From contig MU130364.1 in assembly GCA_015039465.1 (NCBI GenBank), positions 396,346 to 460,345 of the forward strand: DNA of 64,000 nt. Reading direction: 5' to 3'. This stretch comes from Phlegmacium glaucopus (lineage: Eukaryota; Basidiomycota; Agaricomycetes; Agaricales; Cortinariaceae). The notes beneath the pieces are model-generated. The model worked only from the letters and a program-made list of their open reading frames with translations. It was not told the origin of the DNA and did not search any database. A program made the position numbers and the translations under genes. The first letter of the stretch is position 1. Each line of letters opens with the position of its first letter. Positions 44,320 to 58,317 of the stretch are shown in pieces.

Positions 44320-45268
44320 TCTCCACGAGGATTTTGTTGACGCTTAATGCGCCGGCAAACGCCGTGTTCTATTTTTAGTAACACCGCGGTCATAGGCATT
44401 CCTTCCCTCATCTTTTTCTGAACTTCAACAACCATTACGCTAACCGCTGCCTGACCTGGTTATAATTTATCAAGAATAAATATAATAGAAATTCTTAGTG
44501 CATGAGTGTGTCCTCATTTTCTTCAAGATGAGTTTATTGTTTATAAACTGGCATTCAACAACAAACCACCTAGAATGGCTGCTTAGTAAAGAAACGAACC
44601 ACTTATGGAGGGACTCGTAAATGCCATGCAAGCAATGGCCCTCAGGCTATGTATACGCCTGTACCGAAACCAGCCGCTAGATTGGATCCCACCACTGTTT
44701 ATAAATGTACCTCCTTGAATTATGCTGTCTTTTATGATGAAAGGCATTATGGAGAGGATGCCGCTGGGAATATAGTAGATTTCGGATAGGTGGCAGCTTG
44801 CAGGCCAACTTCCTATGTCTGTCGATCTAAACGATGATAACTCGACTCTCAGAACCTCCTGCCTGTTAATCAAAGTGTTTGAATAGCGTAGATATGTGTT
44901 ACAGTGGGGGAAATAAACGTACCTCAGTGTCAGAAAGAAGATAACTGAGCAGGAGCGAAAGGTTATCAAAGGTACACCGATCAGTGCTCACATGATGGAA
45001 AGAAGTCGCCCTTTGCCGATGCAAGTGACACTCCGACCGAGGGGCGGCATGTGCTTTATTGAACCTTCCTTGGCTTTCTATAAAAACATTCAAACTAAAG
45101 TACCTATAATTGATTTAATTTATTATTTAAAATTTCTATAAGTTTAAAGGAGTAAATTATGAGAAGAAGAGCTAAAAAGTATACAAAAAGTAAAAAAGCC
45201 GATTCAATGTCACATTTCTTCAATCCGAGTCCATATAGCGTCATCAGAGAATTCGTAAAAAGCAATGT
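44320..45268. other. Decayed sequence between NACHT copies 2 and 3
   Basis: Contains only the N-terminal relic of NACHT copy 3 (44700-44880) and upstream sequence shared with 40560-40860. No other gene seen. Confidence 0.4.
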
Positions 45269-47654
45269 TCATGATATACTCACCTCTAAATAAGTTTGCA
45301 CTGCTGATTTCAAACGAGCCAGTGGATGAAATTCAACAACATCCTTGTCTATGTTTTCCTTGTCATCGAGCGGGTATTCTCGAAGGGCGGAGCAGAGAGA
45401 GTTCAAAGGAGATGCCATAGACAGTATCGTTACCATTGATTCAAGAACTGAATAAGAGTCTGCTGTGATGGTGAATCTGGCCGCCATTCTAGGCGGAAGG
45501 ACAGGAGACGGTCCGGGACTTCTGGGTCGAAGGTGAGCAGGCTGGGTAACCACTCGGGGGCCTTCTAGATCAAACAGGTATCGAATGCATTTTAATGCGG
45601 CATGGGCATAGATCTTGCCATTTACATGGTATTTGCCAGACCTTTTATGATCCCCGAAAAAATCGATGAATAGTTTACAGTGTGCTTCTCCTTCTCGGGT
45701 GCTAGTAGGTTCGACTAAGAAATAGCTGTGGAGCACATCAGGATATTCGGACATCCTTAAAATTCTAAGAGCCCAGCGCCGAGGGAACATTAAGATCACA
45801 GCAAGATCTACTCCGTTATCCTCGAAGGCATAATTGTTGAGCCCAGCAAGAAGGGATTGGTCCCAAAGATCTCGGACGTGTTTGAGAAGTCTGCCACTCG
45901 TGTCGGCCTTGGTACAGTTGTTATTATTGATAATGCAGATTTAATGAAAATAAAATTGCGCACTTTTTCTAGCCACTCAAAGAGCAGGATATCCAGATGG
46001 TTGTCACTGAGACGAAGGGATTGTCCGAACCATTCCCGAAGATTGCTTTGAATGAGATTTTCCCTGAGACTTTTAGAGTCTGGAGAAGCCCGAGAACAAT
46101 GATATGCAAAATTCAGAGTCGAATATGGTGTCGCTATGTCATTAATTGTGCTTGATTGCTCTTCGTTAATGGATGTACTGATTCGAGGTAAACAGCGCTG
46201 GGCTATATCCGTGTGAACCATGACTTCGTCGAGATAATAATTTCCGGACCGTAGTTTGTCCACAAGGAAGTCACCTAGTGAAGCATGGAACATTCGTATT
46301 GGATTATCGTTATCCTTGTCCACAAGGGAGCGAGCTAGTGGAGCAAGCAACATTCGCATTGGGTTATCGTTGTCCTTGGGTGGAGGGATATCGAGGATGG
46401 AATGAAGCTCAGATAAACAGAGATGTACTTCTCCTTGGTCTAAACCGAATAGACATTCAAGAAATTCGGGGGTGGGGCGACCGTTCCGATGGAATAGTAT
46501 AAATCCTATGATCTGAAGAACACTGGCGATGTTTTCGACACAAGAGAATATATGGGTATACAATGCATCCAATTCTTTGTAGGGAGCATCTGAGTCGCCG
46601 CCAACAGGAATTAATCCGATAATGATATTCAATCGCTTCATGGGCTTGTGTTTGGGAGAATCGAGGTACTTCATGACTGTTGAAGCGTAAATAAACTGCC
46701 CCGAGGACTGTTGGACGAGTCGATCAATAATCTCTGCAGGCGGCCAGGACTTTGGAATGAATGTGGCAAGTGGGTGATTCTCCTTAATCTCCTTGAATCG
46801 ACTTAGGAGAAACTCCTTGATGTCGGCGTCTGGATGATAAGAGTTATCTAAGACAATATGGAGAGAGGAATGAGATATGTCCAAGGCATTGAAAGCATTG
46901 CGGATATGTGGTTCAGGTCGGCTAGCGACAAACAGGATTAATGGGACCCGGTGATGCAAAAGAGCTGTCGAGAGAGTACGGATAATCGAACGCTGGATTG
47001 AATGACCATTACATTCGTCAAGACCATCTATGAGGATAAGCCTTGGCCATTTGTCGGCGACGGCGAGCGTCACAATGGAGCGCGCCTGTTCCAAAGGAAG
47101 GATAATGAGGGTTTCTACTTGGATTTCCAAAGACTTGTCGAATACGGAGGGGTCAAGCTGGACCGCAGATTCGATGAAAGGTCGAGTCTCTGGGATTGCA
47201 AGTGCAAGCTGATATGCAATTGAAGCTATTAGGCTCTTCTCATTATTCCGTGAACTGGATGTCCTAAAGAAGAAAAAACTAGCAATGAGGAGGCCTAGTT
47301 TGGCGCACATCTCTGCAATAGTTTGAGCGATGGCTGATTTTCCGGCTCCAGCAGGTCCATAGAGCCATAAAATATCCTTCATTTCAGCCACTGACAAATC
47401 CTGTAGTATCCAGCGCATAATGTCGTCTAAAACGGCTATACGGGTTTTTGGGTGGCATTTGGGGGCATCGAAGCGCTCTCCAGAGTTATGGAAAGCATCT
47501 ACTGCAATCTTCCCATGAAGGATTTTGAATCCTAGTCTCGGTCAGGTTATGTGCCGCTAGAAATAGGCGCCCATAACAGACCTTTAGATTGGACACCACC
47601 ACTGTTTATAAATGTACCTCCTTGAATTATGCTGTCTTTTACGACGAAAGGCAT
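45269..47654 (-). pseudogene. NACHT ATPase copy 2, frameshifted
   Basis: Closely similar to copy 1 throughout. Exon 1 from 47654 is MPFVVKDSIIQGGTFINSGG, followed by GFKILHGKIAVDAFHNSGE, Walker A LYGPAGAGKSAIAQ and Walker B LILIDGLDECNG. At about 45918-45957 small indels (net five extra bases against copies 1 and 3 over the same interval) shift the frame. The C-terminal part (RRWALRILRMSEYPDVLHSY to TYLE) continues in another frame from 45799 and the upstream frame stops at 45808. It also has a 60-bp in-frame tandem duplication. The first 536 codons of exon 2, including all ATPase motifs, are still open, so a truncated product is possible. It is divergent from PRP43, with about 300 bp between starts. 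Confidence 0.8.
46258..46377. repeat. 60-bp tandem duplication inside NACHT copy 2
   Basis: 46258-46317 and 46318-46377 are two 60-bp units starting GTCCACAAGG and ending TATCSTTRTCCTT-like. They add 20 codons in frame (DNDNPMRMLLAPLARSLVDK beside DNDNPIRMFHASLGDFLVDK). The units already differ at several sites, so the event is not very recent. Copies 1 and 3 have a single unit. Confidence 0.88.
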
Positions 47655-47960
47655 TATGGAAAGGATGTTGCTGAGAATATATAGTATATTTCGGATAGGT
47701 GGCAAGCACGATGTTACTTGATGCAGGCCAACCTGTGTCTGTCGATCTAGACTGTATTAATTAGACTCAACTCTCATAACCTTCTTCCCGCAAGTATAGT
47801 TAGGTGTAGCCTACGTTTTTCTTGCCAGCTGGGCTCGAGGCTCGATGCTTGATGTTCAAGCGTTGAAATGCTACATGTTGCATCTGTGACGCCGTCTTTG
47901 TCACGGCGAGAATGTGACAAACATAGCTGAACGAACTTGTTTCTCAAAATTTTTGTTGAA

Positions 47961-51013
<3,053 letters not shown>

Positions 51014-51818
51014 AAGGTGTTACCGCTACTACTTTTTCCGATTGCCACAGATCTCCTCGTGTTTTATAATTCGTTTGATTAATCTTTACTCTGTCAATTA
51101 GAATGCAATCTAATTATTCATTTTTTGATACTATCTGAGAAACGTTCGCTTAGCAAGCAAACTAACTGTAGAGGTCCCTCTCTTGACCAGCCTCGTAGGG
51201 AAATGTGTCCCCAGACAGCCCCAGACCTCCTGAGTCGGCCTCTCCGCATTCTGATTCGCGGTTACCTGGCACCCAGTAAACATCAGTGGAGCATCTTGGA
51301 GCATCCAGGGTATTCCAAACTGTTGTCGGTGATGCGTTCCAGACCCTGCTATAAATAGATTGAGAAACTGGATTGTTCGAGTACTGAACGATGAACGCAG
51401 TGTATCTGGATTCTGATTCTGACGTGAGTAGGCCTTGGGAACGCAAAAGAAGTCAAGTCGGCTTTAAAAATATTCCAGCACCAGATCGGAGTCATCGTTT
51501 CAAGTGAATCAAGCAGCTTCAGGCCTCATGGCTCAGGTTGTAACCTCCCGGATTTTGGATGAAACTTACTGATTGTTTGAGCTCGGAACCGTCGCCAGCC
51601 GTCGTTTGGCCCATATCAGCCCCATATCAATCCCCACATGCGCTTAATGCATGTGACATTGTTATCCCCTTTTTATCAAGAAGACAGCTCCACTATTGCT
51701 CCACCATGTTCAGTCACATTGGGAAATGGAAGCCCTACATAAGCTGTCAATATTTCTGGGACTAGCCTGAGATCTTGTTCTTCTTCGGAGACCTCTGTCT
51801 TTTCTCCGACTTCTCACA
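51014..51818. other. Intergenic between PRP43 and the sugar transporter
   Basis: No gene seen. The right part is the likely promoter of the transporter gene, with a pyrimidine-rich CTTGTTCTTCTTCGG... leader just before its ATG. Confidence 0.4.
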
Positions 51819-54243
51819 ATGAGCAAGAACAGCAGCGCCGACAAAGTCGACCTCGATGAGGAGAAACTCGAAGACGTCAAACACATCGACTTGGCCAATA
51901 ACGTTCAAGCTAGGCAAGTCCTTCCTCAATGCCTATAGGCCTCTAGCATCTAATTATCTTTGAAGAATTCAAAATCCTCTGCGAGGCATCCCTCGCGCAA
52001 AACTCCTACAACAAGTCGAGGCCTTCCTTGAAGAAAAGGGTCTGCAAGACAAGTTTGAATTGTTCAAAAAAGCTGCTTTATTGGCCCAAAACCCAAAAGC
52101 TTTCGAAGAACTACCAGACTTGACAGAAGAAGATAGGGCTATCATTCGTCGTGAAACTACCCGTCAGCCTTTTCCCCTCTTCTCGCCCAAGCATAACTAA
52201 CGTCAAAAATATTTGCAGATAAATGGAGCCAACCTCGAGACCTCTATCTCACTGTTATCATTTGTAGTTTAGCTGCGGCTGTCCAGTAAGCATTATACCT
52301 TCTAACTTGTCCTGTCAACGAAACTACAACACCTTTCTGATAGAGGATGGGATCAAACTGGATCCAATGGCGCCAACTTATCATTCCCTCAAGTTTTTGG
52401 TATCACATCCGAGGATGGTAATCCCAATGCTGCTAGGAATCAATGGATAGTCGGTGTCATCAATTCTGCGTAAGTCCTATTTTCCCGAGGACGTGTCGCG
52501 CGTGTGTATTTAGTTTAACAACTCATCAAACAGCCCTTACATTGCTTCGAGTCTGCTTGGGTGCTGGCTCACCGATCCCCTTAACCACTTCTTTGGACGT
52601 CGTGGAACACTCTTTTGGTGCGGTATCTTCTGTACATTCAGCGTTCTTGGTTCAGCGTTTGCGCAAACATGGCCACAACTTTTTGTACATCCACTTCTTT
52701 TCTGGCCATTGTCTCTATAGACTGACGGTATAACAGGTCTGTCGTCTATTGCTTGGCTTGGGCATGGGTCCTAAAGCTACTACATCCCCTGTTTTTTCCG
52801 CTGAAAATGTACCGGCCAATATCCGAGGAGGCCTGGTCATGTCTTGGCAGCTATGGGTAAGGATTATCTACCGTCTCTCACACTGCCCAACATGCTCAGG
52901 ATTGTCAATCAGACTGCGTTCGGAATCTTCCTCGGGTTCTCTGCCAATCTTGCTCTTCAAGGAACTGGTAGTATTGCATGGCGTCTTGAATTGGGTTCTG
53001 CCTTCCTTCCTGCCATTCCTTTGGTCATCGGGATCTACTTCTGTCCAGGTGCGTCGATCCATTTTAATCATGGTATGATTGTTTTTTTTAATTCAATCTT
53101 CTCTAGAATCTCCTCGTTGGTATATGAAGAAGAATCGTTACATCGATGCCTACAAGTCCTTCTGTCGTCTAAGGAACAGCGAGCTCCAAGCTGCTCGTGA
53201 TCTCTACTATGTTCATTGTCAACTTGTTGAAGAGTTTGCTGTCCTCAGAGGAAGCAACTACTTTAGCCGCTTCGTCGAACTGTTCACCATTCCCCGTATT
53301 CGCCGTGCTACTCTCGCCAGTTTTGTGGTGATGATCGCGCAACAGATGTGTGGAATCAACATCATTGCCTTCTACTCTTCAACCATCTTCGTCAAGGCTG
53401 GTTACACTCCAAAGCAGGCTCTTTTGGCCTCTTTTGGCTTCGGTCTCGTCAACTGGGTCTTTGCATTCCCAGCAGTTTGGACAATCGACACCTTTGGACG
53501 TCGTAACCTTCTGTTGTTCACCTTCCCCAACATGGCTTGGACGCTTCTTGCAGCTGGATTTAGTTTCCTCATTCCGGATACGAGCCACGCGAAAGTTCCC
53601 CTTATTGCATTCTTTGTTTTCCTTTTCGCTGGTGAGTGGATGTCCTTTTTTTGTACTTTGTTCTGTCCAGATATTGATTCCGTTCCATATCCAGCCTTCT
53701 ATTCTCCTGGAGAGGGTCCCGTGCCATTCACATATTCAGCCGAAGTCTTCCCTCTAACCCACAGAGAGATGGGAATGTAAGTCGTCCGGTCATATCGCAA
53801 TTTCACTATCTCACTTATTCGTTGTTGTCATTAGGTCATGGGCTGTCGCAACAACCCTTTTCTGGGCTTCGGTTCTCTCCGTGACTTTCCCCCGTTTGTT
53901 GGGTGCCCTTGGTAGTGTAGGCGCGTTTGGTTTCTACGCTGGATTAAACGTTGTTGCATTGATTATGATTTTCTTGCTCATGCCTGGTACGTTTTTATCA
54001 ATCATGGTACAGATGAACTCTTACTAATGTTTTATCATTTCAGAAACGAAGCAACGAACTCTTGAAGAACTCGATTACGTTTTTGCCGTGCCGATGTCGC
54101 GACACGTATCCTACCAAGTCGGGACATTCCTTCCTTACTGGATTCGCCGTTACGTCTTGTTCCAGAAAGTTGAACTCAAACCCCTATACAACTTTGATGA
54201 AGTTGAATCCTTCACTGTATTTGAGAAGGGTGCTGGGCATTAG
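51819..54243 (+). CDS. MFS sugar porter
   Basis: Eleven exons sum to 616 residues. Motifs of the sugar-porter family are clear: [14 protein letters not shown] (loop 2-3), [30 protein letters not shown] (after TM6), [19 protein letters not shown] (TM7), [15 protein letters not shown] (loop 8-9), and [15 protein letters not shown] near the end. The N-terminal 100 residues ([20 protein letters not shown], then [20 protein letters not shown]) mark a fungal subgroup with a long cytosolic N-terminus. It acts at the plasma membrane; the sugar cannot be deduced. The first intron uses GC-AG (GCTAG|GCAAGT). Confidence 0.93.
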
Positions 54244-55106
54244 ACAAATACCTCTCGTTCTTGTTTTTTCTGTTTAATAATAATGATTTTTTCTTTTTTC
54301 TTTCCCTCTTTGTTTGATCGTTCGGTGAACATATTTTATTTGAAACTGCTCCTTCTTTGGTAGATTGCATTCTTGCACTCCTTCGTATGCATGCTAATTA
54401 CAGCAACCTAGTATCATGACGTATGGGATTCCCAAATCCGATATCGTCACATTCCTTTTTGTGGAGTCGAAGAATGGAATCCACGCTTATTTGTTTAAAC
54501 ATAACTACACCGAATAGATAAAGACCCTACCCAGAATAGATAAGGAGGTTATTTTTAAACCCTGGTTTTGAGGGGGGCTGAAATTGAGTGCTCCGCTTGG
54601 ACCCCCGGTTCTGTGAGACCAAAATCAACAAGTCACAAGTGCCAAGGGATGGATCCAAGTTATTTAGTTGTATATTTATTCGTGTGAAACAATAACTCGG
54701 GTTGCTGAAGAAGCCTTTTCATATTGCATTTAACGATCCTTATTCTTGGACTTGTCCGATGGGAACACAATGGGAACATTACTGTGCCGTCCATTGATTA
54801 TGGATTACCTGTGGAAGCGAGCCATGAGGAATGAGTGGAAACTTATGGTGGAGGAAGTAATATCGGCATCTAGCTGCTGCAAATCAGAATCCACATGACC
54901 CACGGCCCGGCCAACGGGCGTCTAAATTGAGGAGGAAGAGGAAAGGACTACTTATAATGATACCGGATGATGGTCTACTGGACCACATCGATTATGGAAC
55001 TGTTGCTCTAGTATAGTCACTGGTTTGAGTGGGCCGTTGCCTTCAGCACGGCAGATCCGAGTTCTCACGGGAGGTTACATAAACAGCACAGGTTGCAATT
55101 CGTGAT
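54244..55106. other. Intergenic, no gene seen
   Basis: T-rich 3' flank of the transporter (54270-54330), then unremarkable sequence. I see nothing coding. Confidence 0.4.
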
Positions 55107-56287
55107 TCACTCCTGGAAGCCAACAATTCTGCCGGATGCAGAATCGATGCAAAATGTAATGCAGGATTATAAAAATCTGCATTTTGCACCCCACTACATA
55201 ATTGATTCTGCAAAATACAGAATAATGAATTCTGACAACATTTTGCAGTTTGTTGAGTCTATTGAGAATTTATCATCCTTGATAAATTCTGCATCTTGTG
55301 AAATTAAGGTAGAATTTTACATTCTAATTGCATTCTAATTGTTGCAGAATTCATGCAAAGGTAAAAAAATTACCAAAAGTAAAATTCAGGCAGAATTTCT
55401 AAATCTGGATGGATTTTAATTGTTTTTTGCATCCCAGCAGAATTATTTAAGAATTAATTATTCTGCTAAATGCAGATTTTTATGATCCTGCATTAGATTT
55501 TGCATTGATTCTGCATCCTGCAGAATTGGTGGCTTCCAGCAGTGGTGTCAATGACCTGGGTCATGACCAGTCAGGTCGGGTCTGACCTATTTTGGGGTCA
55601 AAAGAAGGTATTTTGGCCTGACCAGTCACAAAAGGGTCATGGGAAACCGGTCTATTGTGCATCCGATGCCTGTTGACCTTGACACGTCGCTCAACAGACT
55701 TCTCCCATATGTATGTTCCTCATTTACGCTCATATATAGGAATTCAACAGTACAAATCAACTTGAGAGGCCAACAAGAAAGTATGAACATTGAGTACGAT
55801 GTGATAACTTAATAAGTGGAAGGTATTTATGTATTAATGAGTAAAAGATACACCTGTCAACGATGCTGAGTTCGCTCCATTACCTTCAGAAATGTTCTCG
55901 TGTGCTAACAGTCCTTCCTCGAGGTTCTTCTTACCTCTGGGCCAGTAAAACTCTAAGCCTTCCTCTGGGTGAATTGTAAAGTTGAATAACTCCAAAAGAC
56001 AGACTTGAGTCTTTGTGGTGGGTGGTAGACGCTGAGGATGCTGTTGTGTGTTGTGAGCAGGTGTAGTCAAAGAATCTGGGAGCAACAGGGTGGGCATAAT
56101 GTAGAGTGGGAGGTTGTCATAGTTATAACTTCGTGAATTAATAATGTTGTGGCTGTATCTGTTTACACGTGACATTTGACCCCCGTTGACCCAGGACCTG
56201 ACCGAGTTAAAATGACCTGACCCAAAATCTGGCCTGACCTTCTAGACCGGGTCAAGGGGGTCAAGACACCACTGGCTTCCAGGAGTG
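55107..56287. mobile_element. TIR element, split by a nested insertion
   Basis: The outer ends are CACTCCTGGAAGCCAACAAT and the inverse of CACTCCTGGAAGCCACCAAT (25 bp, one mismatch). Inverted similarity continues about 70 bp further in (GATGCAGAATC, ATGCAAAAT, TAATGCAGGAT, ATAAAAATCTGCATTT). Without the nested element (55540-56274) and one 8-bp duplication it is about 438 bp. The flanks share only ATT, so the superfamily is unclear. It is non-coding and built almost wholly of TGCAGAAT-like words. Confidence 0.8.
55540..56274. mobile_element. Nested hAT-type element, 735 bp
   Basis: Ends CAGTGGTGTC and GACACCACTG are perfect inverses. The 8-bp target duplication GCTTCCAG is at 55532-55539 and 56275-56282. 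Subterminal sequence has GGTCATGACC, CAGGTCGGGTC and GGGTCAAG repeats. A minus-strand frame at 55834-56175 (ELFNFTIHPEEGLEFYWPRG) is open, but I do not recognise it as a transposase. Confidence 0.88.
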
Positions 56288-56386
56288 ATTGGCATATCCC
56301 TAAGTCTGACATGTTGCCAATGCTGCCTTCAGGCACCATTTGGCCTGTGGAGATGCCATCATGATACCACACACAACCAGACTCTG

Positions 56387-57218
56387 ATAAGGTAGGTGTC
56401 AACCACAATCATCAAATGTCACATGCAAAATGTGACAGCATCCAAATTTGGACAAGACACATTAATTTAGGATTGAACACATGTTTGAAGCATTCATCCA
56501 ATGATTATCCAAAATGTGCCAAATGAGAACTGTAGAGAGAGGTCCTTGCTACCCATAAATGTACTTTGATTTATATAAATACATGAAATTGTGATGTAGT
56601 TTCCAATTTAGTACTTTCTATGCAGAGATTGCCTGATGATTAGAGCCAGAGCTTCATCTCTCTGTTCAACTCCCCATGCCTAGAAAGCTTAAAGCTACAC
56701 TATCTCATCAGACAAACATTCAGGTTGCTTTGACAGCCAAACTGCACTGGATAGTGTTCCTCTGGCAATGATGAGGAAGTTTGCTGTTCAATCTCATCGG
56801 TTCATGGATGCATATGATAAAGGACTCAACAGGAAGCAGGTGGCATGGGCATCACACAAGTATCAGGGGCATTGAGTACTACCAAACATTGAAAAGCTGT
56901 TAGAAGAGTTAGAAAAGAGTAATGTCAAGTAGTTGAGATGACACCAGAGGCACTTCTCTGACAAGCTGTGGGTAATCTTGTCAGATTTCGACATTCTGAG
57001 GGAAACTCCTCCACATTGGCTGACCTGATAAGAATAAAACACAGACAAGATGTTAAGAAGTTACTTTAGAAGAGTTCTCATTTGGCAGATTTGCCAAAAT
57101 CTGCCTTCACAAGATGATATCGAGGCATTCCCATCTTTTGTCCATATTTGGATGACTGTATGGGTCACAGGCATCACAACATGTGATGTTTACAGGTTGT
57201 GGTTGACACCTACCTTAT
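56387..57218 (+). mobile_element. DNA transposon relic with transposase fragment
   Basis: Inverted ends ATAAGGTAGGTGTCAACCAC share similarity over about 80 bp with the right end. On the plus strand near 56745-56930 one frame reads LDSVPLAMMRKFAVQSHRFM, then DAYDKGLNRKQVAWASHKYQ, GH, a stop, and VLPNIEKLLEELEKSN. This resembles the C-terminal tail of a DDE transposase family common in basidiomycetes (pattern RRFxxRSxRFMDAYxKGL). It has stops and lacks the catalytic core, so it is dead. The target duplication is not clear. Confidence 0.65.
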
Positions 57219-58042
57219 GAAGCATGATGTAAAGTGATTATCCAAGTGGTACATCACCCCTCTGACTCCTGAGTTTGTAATTTGTGCGGTTACTACCCTA
57301 AATATATTCTTTTTATGACTGTTCTCAACCACTGTTCTGAGATGGCCTAAAGACCACCAGAGTATTCTTGATAGCTTTGGGATGCTTTGGGATGCTTTGG
57401 GGATGCTTTGAGATGCCTTGGGACACCTCCAGGGTCTGTGAAAGCATTAAAAGCAATAAATTGTCTATTTAACAATAATATCATTGCCATCTTTAGGGCC
57501 TCCTTGGTTGACTTAAGACACCCTGGGATACTCTAGAGCTCTGTGGGAAAATTTGGTGGAAAGAACCTTGCCCTGAGAGCAATACAAGATGCTCTGAGTG
57601 CTTTGATGCCCTGAGTGCCTTAGAGGGCTAGACTGCTTTTTCCTGATGTCAGACTCCAAGTGGAATGTGTTCAGAATAAATTGACTAAATAAAGGGGACT
57701 ACCTGCCAAAAAAAATTCCAAGTGGAGTCCAAGTGTACTCCTCAGAATACTCAGAATCTGCTTGGGGTCTGAGCAGAAACCATGGGGCACTGCAAAGACC
57801 TCATATTTGGGGATGACAGGACCGAATATTTATTGTGCTTTTAGATATTCATTTTAATTTTGAATTGAATGTTAGAGTCCAAAAGAAGCACTGGAATTCT
57901 GAAGCTTGTGTGAGCATGCACAATGTGTCAAAATTTTCATTTTAAGAGCTCTTATTGTTGTCTTTGTAGTTTACCCAATTTTGTTGTCTTACTAAGTATA
58001 TAAACTAGCTAGTTACTTTAATACTGTGATGATTGGGCCAGT
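57219..58042. other. Intergenic with a short degenerate minisatellite
   Basis: 57376-57430 repeats TTTGGGATGC, TTTGGGGATGC, TTTGAGATGC and TTGGGACACC. No gene seen. The region is downstream of the NB-ARC-TPR gene. Confidence 0.4.
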
Positions 58043-58317
58043 TCACTCTCTTCCTATTCTCTTCTTTATATTTATGAGTTCAAGCTCCAGCTGCTCAGCC
58101 TCATTCTGCCTTCCCTGACCATTGTATATGTGTGCTATATTTGCCATACTCATTAAGGTGTCTGGATGTTCTGCACCAAGCAGCTTCTTCCTCATGTCCA
58201 TGACTTGAACCTGCAGCTGCTCTGCCTCATTCCACCTTCTCTGATTACAGTATGTGCTTGCTATATTTGCCATACTTGTGAGGGTGGATGGATGTTCTGC
58301 ACCAAGTAGCTTCTTCC
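58043..58317 (-). pseudogene. Out-of-frame last TPRs and native C-terminus of the NB-ARC-TPR gene
   Basis: After the 25-bp deletion the array continues in another frame: LLGAEHPSTLTSMANIASTY, then CNQRRWNEAEQ, a further full repeat ending IAHIYNGQGRQNEAEQLELE, and LINIKKRIGRE with a stop. This is presumably the original C-terminus, now disconnected. Confidence 0.85.

Larger units (their letters stand above)
41935..44880 (-). pseudogene. NACHT ATPase copy 3, deleted and interrupted
   Basis: Minus-strand fragments match NACHT copies 1 and 2. The order is an N-terminal piece at 44700-44880 (SEIYYIPSGILSIMPFIIKD), then ILHGKIAIDAF at about 43355-43385 fused directly to the region starting DSPKHKPMKRLDIIIGL. 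The whole P-loop/Walker B part is therefore deleted at about 43335. A second deletion of roughly 200 bp sits at about 42400, a solo LTR fills 42525-43101, and a hAT-type element (43550-44319) lies between the N-terminal piece and the rest. It cannot encode an ATPase. Confidence 0.82.

Noticed and set aside
43499..44383. Second LTR (TGTTAC...GTAACA) around the hAT-type element in the NACHT array
   Set aside because: Without the inserted element it would be only about 107 bp, and no target duplication is visible.
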